Part shown: positions 58,624 through 64,000 of the stretch, piece after piece
Numbering within the stretch: position 1 is the first letter of the stretch
Layout of the letters: every line of letters begins with the position of its first letter
From: Phialophora verrucosa
Lineage: Eukaryota; Ascomycota; Eurotiomycetes; Chaetothyriales; Herpotrichiellaceae
Assembly: GCA_002099365.1 (NCBI GenBank)
Contig: MSED01000002.1
Location: 2,480,001-2,544,000 of the forward strand
Length of the DNA stretch: 64,000 nt
Direction: 5' to 3'
Made by a program: the position numbers and the translations under genes
The notes under the pieces: generated by a model
What the model was told of the DNA's origin: nothing
What the model saw: only the letters and a program-made list of their open reading frames with translations
Database searches by the model: none

Positions 58624-61213
58624 ATGGCAGCGGCAGTGAGCCAGGTCGTGAGCAGTCTTACGGGATCGAGCCCGGAAGTGTACGACCTTGTTGTCGTGGG
58701 CAGCGGATTTGCTGTAGGTTGGCTTGGACTGCAGCTACGAGGCGAGGCTAAACTGTTCCGCAGGGCTCCATGACCACATTGAACTTCCTCGAAGAGTGCA
58801 AGAAACTGGGCAAACGGGGGAGGGTGGCCCTCATCGAGGCTGGCAAGGACGGCGAACGATGTGGCGCTAGCAGGTATGCTTTGATATTACCCCGGCATGA
58901 CAATCTGAGCTGAACCCATCCAGATGGACCATGGCGTATCTGCGACTGGACAAAGGTGTGTATCGAATGATGTAGAGATGACATATGGAGCTGAACGACC
59001 TAGACAACAACTTCGATCCTGGTTGGAAGCATGAAATGAAAGTAAGCAGAAAAGTCTTTTTGCAACTCCCGTAGCATGGGCTGACGGTCTGCAGCGCGTC
59101 AGGTCGGTCAGCTTCACGTCCGAGACTGATGGTCGCTGACAAGCCCAACCAAGCGAGGGACTCGCCGACCAGGAATATTGTTTGAAAATGGAGAAGGAAG
59201 TGCCAATAACTGCTCAATACCTCATCGACCGTGAGTCTGCCGGATGCTTGAGATTCGACCGGTTTGCTTATGATTCTAGACGGAGTGAAATTCAACCATC
59301 ATGACGAGAAGAACGTGTTTCTCGAGTTCGAGACCAGTGAGTGATCCTCGTCAACGTAGCAACTCCGGCTGATACTGATCAACTCCAAGATCAACACTTT
59401 GTGTTCCCACAGGTCAAGTCCACACCGACCGGAGTTGTAGATGCAGACACGTTCTGATGTTTGACACAGGGTGGCGGACACGCGATCGTCAATGCTCTGT
59501 TCGACAGTATTCGAAAGTTTGACGACGTGACAATCATCTGGGAGACGCAAGCGGAACACCTGCTCACTTCCGAAGATGGCACGGTCACTGGCGTCAAGGT
59601 ACGGAAAGCGGACGGACGTATGGCCAAAGTCCATGGCAAGAAAGTCATGTTGGCCTGCGGCGGTTTCGAGGGTAATCGCGAAATGTAAGCTTCCTGGGAA
59701 GCCCACCGACCACACATCATGACTTGAGACAGGCTAGACAAATATGTTGGACCCCGTACCGAACATCTTGAGCTCATCGCCCCCGGGCTCAAGTATAACA
59801 CCGGGTTTGGATTGAGGATGGGTCTGGAAGTTGGCGCTGCCACTGCAGGATCGCTGAGCGGCATGCATGTGAGTGCTTCCGACGCTTTGCATCACACAGC
59901 TAACCATATACCAGTGTGAGCTCGTCGATACCAGAGCCACAAAGCCTGATGCTGTGATCTGGGGACACAACTATGGCATTGTTGTCAACGAGTACGAGAC
60001 ACCTCCGTATTCTGGTTGGCGGAACTGACAACCTCCAGGCACTGCAAGCGGTTTTATGACGAGGGCAAACGACAGTGCGTGATGTGTGAAACCGGAAACA
60101 GGCCTTTGCTGACATGGATAGCCTCTTCGCGACGTTCGAGATGATAGCGCTGGAAACCTGGCGAGGTGAGTTCGCAGGGAGCTTTGACAACGAAATGTTG
60201 CTGACGCCGAGTAGACCAGAACCAGAAATCATACTTGTGGGTTGGGACATGTCCTTGATCGTTTGTGTCCGTTCTGACCGATTCGCAGTGTCACCGACAG
60301 CCCCATCATGGAGCGATTCCGACCAGGTTGGGTCTATGACACCACAGACCAAGAGCCGGAGCAAAGCGATACCATCGAGGGATTGGCGGAGAAGCTGGGC
60401 CTCGACCCGAAAGAGCTGAAGAAAACGGTCGACGAATACAATGCGGCGTAAGCTCCCGCCTGCAACGTCTTGAACGTGACTAAATTGAAGGCAGCATCAA
60501 CGACAATGAGTTCAACCTGATGAAGCTCGACGGCAAGAGGACTCATGGGTATGGTCCCGAAGATAGTATCCTGGACTGTGCAAGCCGATGCTGATGCTCC
60601 TGGCAGTCTCTCCCCTGATAAGACGAACTGGGCCAACCCAATTAACAAGCCCCCATACTATGGGTAAGACTTTCCAGACTGAATAGAAGCGTGCATTGAG
60701 ACTAATGGTGACCAGGTACCCAATGAAAGGTAATTCGTACTGCAAGTGGCGGCTTGAGCTGTACTGATTGCCTTCAGCCCAACTCACTTTCACGTATGGT
60801 GGTTTGAAGTGTGACCTTGACTCCAGGGTGCTTTCCACAACAGGAGTGCCGATTCCAGGTAAGAACAAGCCGGCTTACCCGGGAGAGTTTGCATACGCTC
60901 GGTCTCGCTGACGCCGAACAGGCCTGTACTGTGCTGGAGAGCTGAGCGGCTTATTCTATAACGAGGTAAGCTAATCGTTCCGTTTGATCTGGATATGTGC
61001 TAATTCTGCGAAGTGTAAGTTTACGACCTTTATGTCTCAACAACAAATGCTCAGAAAAGCTGGAAACGGCTCGCATATTGCCACCAACAGGTGATCCTGA
61101 GCATTTTCTTTTGCATGGAGACTGATATGATTTTAGATCCGCCTGCAACAAGCGTACTGCGCTCTTTGACATTTGGCCGCATCGCGGGTCGTGACGCCGC
61201 CCAGGCTCTGTGA
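58624..61213 (+). CDS. Intron-dense FAD-dependent oxidoreductase, fumarate-reductase/KstD-like
   Basis: Flavoprotein of the FAD_binding_2 family (fumarate reductase, 3-ketosteroid dehydrogenase, tricarballylate dehydrogenase relatives), 483 residues in the preferred model. I find 22 coding exons, the first at 58624-58713, the longest at 59470-59684, the last at 61137-61213. The introns are 46-63 bp except the last (122 bp). Motifs are YDLVVVGSGFAGSMTTLNFL (FAD), RVALIEAGKDGERCGASRWT, FPQGGGHAIVNALFDSIRKF, KVMLACGGFEGNREM, GLYCAGELSGLFYNE and SVLRSLTFGRIAGRDAAQAL. The join between YNE and ATSVLR is unresolved: a 1-nt exon (T at 61014) restores the family sequence, while a 31-nt exon (61060-61090) also keeps the frame. 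The substrate is unknown; the sequence does not separate the subfamilies. Confidence 0.8.
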
Positions 61214-61496
61214 AGAGAAGCGCCAATATTGCAGAATGTTGTTTTATTCCCGATGAGGCACAGGGCAGTGAGGTGGATGGCAGAATGGGCGACGTGAGAG
61301 CAGTGGGCGATGTGCTACTGTAATATGTGGCAGAACAACAAAGATTGATAAATGTTGCCGAGTTGCAGAAAAGCGTGACGCGTGTCGCTAAACTTTCCGG
61401 TTCCGGTTCGGGGCCCGAGCTGCCCAATGCCAAGATTTTCTTTCCCTCGCGCCTTTCACTGTATGAACCCACAAACGCGTTCGTTCTAACAAGGGA

Positions 61497-62399
61497 TCAA
61501 TATCGCCGGTCGCCAGAGCCACCCAGCAGCGGATGTGAACTGCTTCCCCCATCCTCCAAGAGTTCCTTGGCCTGAGAGGCTCTAGCCCAGCCGCCATCAG
61601 ATGGTCGGCTATCAGGTACAACCCTGTAGGATACACTCCCATCACGTTCTGCCACAAACAGTCCCTGATATGCCGGGTTCAATGGATCCTCAAGCGAGCG
61701 GCCTTTCTTTACCGCCATGAGAATTGTCGCACCGAGCGAACCCAGCAGTATCAGGCTAAGACCAGCAATAATGCCGAGTTGCATTCCGCTACTCAGGCCA
61801 GTCCAAACGGGAGACCTTAACAATCGGGTCCTCTCCGGGAGCCTCTTGTTTTGAATCAAGGTGAAGTTGCCACCTGTTATCACTGTGGTCATCGCTCCGA
61901 AGGCCGTGTTCGTAGAAGATGGAGGATCGAGCAGGTCTTCGGCCTCGAATGGGCCCAGGGCGAACCAACAATGTGTGGGATATGTGACTGAGCCATTGAG
62001 GGCGACGTCAAGATTCTGAAACTTGTAAGTTCCATTTGCAGCGCCTAGATATCCATCAGAGAGTTGGTTTCGGCGAACGTGAAAAGAGGGAACTTGCGAC
62101 ACACATTTAGAGCAAAACAGGTCATCGTCCACGACCTGAACGAACTCGGTAGATGGGTCCGCATGGTTTTTACTCGGCCAACAATTGAGCGATATATTCA
62201 CTCCTCCTACCCATGGCGAGGTATAGGTGACGATGATGGTATCTATGAAGTTGTAGGGCTGATTCTTTGCTGGAGGGAAGAGGATGCATGGGATGGTTGG
62301 GTCATCAGGACATTTGTCGGCCGTCAAAAGCGCTCCGGCGTTTGCGCCCACCAACAACTCAACGAGCAGCACTGCCAGATAGGCCGAGATGTTTGCCAT
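61497..62399 (-). CDS. Secreted-then-anchored single-pass surface protein, unknown function
   Basis: Intronless gene, 300 residues from the ATG at 62397-62399. This start is chosen because it places a signal peptide at the N-terminus (MANISAYLAVLLVELLVGAN). The longer open frame upstream would bury it. The ectodomain has Cys pairs (DKCPDDPTIPC, LFCSKC), several N-glycosylation sites (NGTY, NGSV, NFTL) and VYTYTSPWVGG-like beta strands. One membrane segment follows (LGIIAGLSLILLGSLGATIL), then a basic stop-transfer KKGR and a cytosolic tail rich in Ser and Gly. This is the type I layout common among fungal wall-sensor-like or uncharacterised surface proteins. No known domain is recognised. Confidence 0.75.
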   Translation of the reverse strand: MANISAYLAVLLVELLVGANAGALLTADKCPDDPTIPCILFPPAKNQPYNFIDTIIVTYTSPWVGGVNISLNCWPSKNHADPSTEFVQVVDDDLFCSKCVSQVPSFHVRRNQLSDGYLGAANGTYKFQNLDVALNGSVTYPTHCWFALGPFEAEDLLDPPSSTNTAFGAMTTVITGGNFTLIQNKRLPERTRLLRSPVWTGLSSGMQLGIIAGLSLILLGSLGATILMAVKKGRSLEDPLNPAYQGLFVAERDGSVSYRVVPDSRPSDGGWARASQAKELLEDGGSSSHPLLGGSGDRRY

Positions 62400-62937
62400 C
62401 TTGTGGTTAAGCAGAAGGACTGTGAAGGCAGCTGATTCCAAGACGTACTTAACTGGACCCCTTGTTTGTGACACAGAAAGCGCCCGACTGTAAAGTCGTG
62501 CCACGGAATGGAGGCATGGAAGAGTTAATTAGGCGCACGACGGTGCCAATCGCGCCGCACAATGTATCCTGGGTCAGGTCCGAGCATGAAGCACATTTCT
62601 CGTGTCTGCGGATGTCGTGTTAGCACTAGAGCTCTCCGAGTGGTATTGTCTCGGAAGATCGCAGAACATTGTATATTTTCTCGGTGCTTGTAAAGACAGC
62701 AGGTCCCGCGCCGACCATCACCATATGGGGACCGGACACAAGCCTATCTGTCGTGCGAATGACCTTAGTCGTACCGTCATGCACACACACCAAGCAAAGG
62801 TATCAACCAGCCACCAACTGCAACTTGCCCCAATCGTCTTCATCAGCGGCGACTGTCAAGCAGCTGCCAAGGTCAATCGATCAGCTGCCAAGGTGAGTCG
62901 ATCAGCTGCCAAGAATGGACCTCGACCTCGATCCCGG
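62400..62937. other. Intergenic region upstream of the surface protein
   Basis: About 540 bp, holding the surface-protein promoter and the kinase 3' flank, with a 21-bp tandem repeat at 62861-62913. No gene. Confidence 0.4.
62861..62913. repeat. 21-bp tandem repeat
   Basis: CAGCTGCCAAG recurs at 62861, 62882 and 62903 with similar spacers, just past the 3' end of the kinase gene. Confidence 0.85.
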
Positions 62938-64000
62938 CTACGGCTTCAGTCTAGTTATGAAAGGATGCTTGAGTGCATCGTTAGGCGTGATGCGCTTTTC
63001 TGGCCGCAGGTCCAAACACTTGTCCAAAAGGTCAACAAACAGATCCAGCTCCTTTCGCTCCTGCTCGTTTATCTTCTTGTCCTTGGGCATCAGCCGCGAC
63101 CTCAGATCTCTAACCGGTTTGGCCTTGACATCGACCATTTTCATCACCGTTCGACCCGTGACCTTGTCCGTTTCTTGGGCCTGGAAATTGAGCAAGTTGT
63201 CAAAGTACTCATACGTCAAGGTACCGCGTCTAAGAAGTTTGTGAGGAAACTTTCCACGACATTCCATGATCGCACGCAACATGCCGTTGTTATTCCGTCC
63301 TGTGAATAGTATCTTTCCGGTGTAGAGCTCAAAGAGTGTGCAGCCAATAGACCACATGTCGATGCCGTAGTCATATGGGATACCGAGAATGACTTCGGGG
63401 GCTCGGTAGAAGCGAGATACCAGGTATGGAGCGGTAGCATTCTCGGTGATCGGAGACGCAGAGCCCAGGTCACAAATTTTGAGCATGCTCCTCGCCTCGT
63501 TGACGAGGATGTTGTCTGGCTTGAGATCAGCATGAATATATTGACACTTTTTCAACAAGCTCAGGCCCAAGAACAGCTGTTGAGAATACGCCCGGATCGC
63601 TTTGAGGTTAATGCCCACATCCCTCCCAAACTTCTTGAGCACTTCTCTGAGATTCATAGATAGGTTTTCAAACACCATGCACAAATGGCCTTTGTGATCA
63701 AATGAGCGGTGAAGACGAATGAGGTGCTTCTTATCCTCTGGATCATTTGCCGCGATATCCTTGAGGATGTCGATTTCTTTCATGCCTGCTTTCCGCATGG
63801 TTTCGTTGTTTCGGACGATCTTGAGAGCCACTGGTCTCCCAGTTCGTCTATCTGTTGCTCGAACGACAGATGAAAACATGCCCCTTCCAAGGTTCTGAGT
63901 GACATGGTATCGGTCCTCAATCAATTCGCCCAGGATCGTGACGTAGTACCCTTCTGGGTCGTCCCAATTGTCCATGAGTCTGGCATCAAGGGCTTGCGCA
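62938..64000 (-). CDS. PRP4-type serine/threonine kinase, catalytic domain (5'-partial)
   Basis: Dual-specificity-like CMGC kinase of the PRP4/PRPF4B group, which phosphorylates spliceosomal proteins (for example Prp6 and Prp31) during B-complex activation. The frame is open past the ATG at 63975 to the window edge (ALDARLMDNWDDPEGYY), so that ATG is internal and the N-terminal part is missing. Kinase motifs are GRGMFSSVVRA (Gly loop), RPVALKIVRNNE (catalytic Lys), YIHADLKPDNILVN (HxDLKPDN, with His-Ala replacing His-Arg as in PRP4 kinases), KICDLGSAS (DLG in place of DFG), LVSRFYRAPEVILGIPYDYG, and GIDMWSIGCTLFELYTG. It ends HPFITRLKP. The DLG and HAD features match PRP4 rather than ordinary MAP kinases. 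Confidence 0.9.
   Translation of the reverse strand, partial: AQALDARLMDNWDDPEGYYVTILGELIEDRYHVTQNLGRGMFSSVVRATDRRTGRPVALKIVRNNETMRKAGMKEIDILKDIAANDPEDKKHLIRLHRSFDHKGHLCMVFENLSMNLREVLKKFGRDVGINLKAIRAYSQQLFLGLSLLKKCQYIHADLKPDNILVNEARSMLKICDLGSASPITENATAPYLVSRFYRAPEVILGIPYDYGIDMWSIGCTLFELYTGKILFTGRNNNGMLRAIMECRGKFPHKLLRRGTLTYEYFDNLLNFQAQETDKVTGRTVMKMVDVKAKPVRDLRSRLMPKDKKINEQERKELDLFVDLLDKCLDLRPEKRITPNDALKHPFITRLKP

Noticed and set aside
1..64000. tRNA, rRNA and CRISPR signals
   Set aside because: By eye I found no cloverleaf with A and B boxes, no rRNA-like block and no spaced direct-repeat array; a tRNAscan run would be decisive.

Overview
This window is nuclear DNA of a filamentous ascomycete (Pezizomycotina; a eurotiomycete or black-yeast relative would fit, but that placement is inference). 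The evidence is short GT-AG introns of about 46-65 bp in most genes, fungal-only families (AIM21, a DUF3425-type bZIP protein, UDP-galactopyranose mutase, a C2H2 regulator with a fungal middle homology region), and an AT-rich transposon relic of the kind left by repeat-induced point mutation (RIP). I rebuilt exon structures by hand from splice sites and reading frame. For every spliced model the exon lengths sum to a multiple of three.

Layout. 1-1.7 kb: a sugar-type MFS transporter at the left edge. 2.5-5.1 kb: a U2 snRNP-associated SURP protein (SR140/U2SURP type). 5.8-6.3 kb: a broken aminoglycoside-phosphotransferase-family gene. 7.4-8.3 kb: a fungal single-pass membrane protein of unknown function. 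9.6-29.8 kb: nine contiguous genes that match, family for family, the nicotinate catabolism (hxn) regulon of Aspergillus nidulans: salicylate-hydroxylase-like monooxygenase (hxnX), cyclic-imidase/deacetylase-fold hydrolase (hxnM), short-chain dehydrogenase (hxnW), amidase (hxnN), phenol-hydroxylase-like monooxygenase (hxnV), C2H2 regulator (hxnR), Old Yellow Enzyme (hxnT), 2-oxoglutarate dioxygenase (hxnY) and an MFS transporter (hxnP/hxnZ type). Three divergent intergenic regions could serve as shared promoters. No molybdenum hydroxylase (hxnS) lies in the window.

30-49 kb is mostly housekeeping or conserved sequence: a small hypothetical protein, AIM21, UDP-galactopyranose mutase, a triose-phosphate-transporter-family nucleotide-sugar transporter, two conserved fungal proteins of unknown function, a bZIP/DUF3425 protein and an alpha/beta hydrolase. 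49-54 kb: a GH2 beta-mannosidase (mndB type) and a convergent, intron-rich GFA-domain gene. 54.6-56.6 kb: a 2.06-kb AT-rich element with 51-bp terminal inverted repeats and the stop-riddled remains of a piggyBac-type transposase. 58.6-61.2 kb: a fumarate-reductase/ketosteroid-dehydrogenase-like flavoprotein gene split by about 21 introns, with a possible 1-nt microexon. 61.5-64 kb: a single-pass surface protein and the catalytic domain of a PRP4-type spliceosomal kinase that runs off the right edge.

How the genes work together: the hxn block would import a pyridine carboxylate, hydroxylate the ring twice (hxnX, hxnV), reduce it (hxnT, hxnW), open the cyclic imide (hxnM) and deamidate the product (hxnN), under one local activator (hxnR). 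The first step (nicotinate to 6-hydroxynicotinate) would need hxnS from elsewhere.
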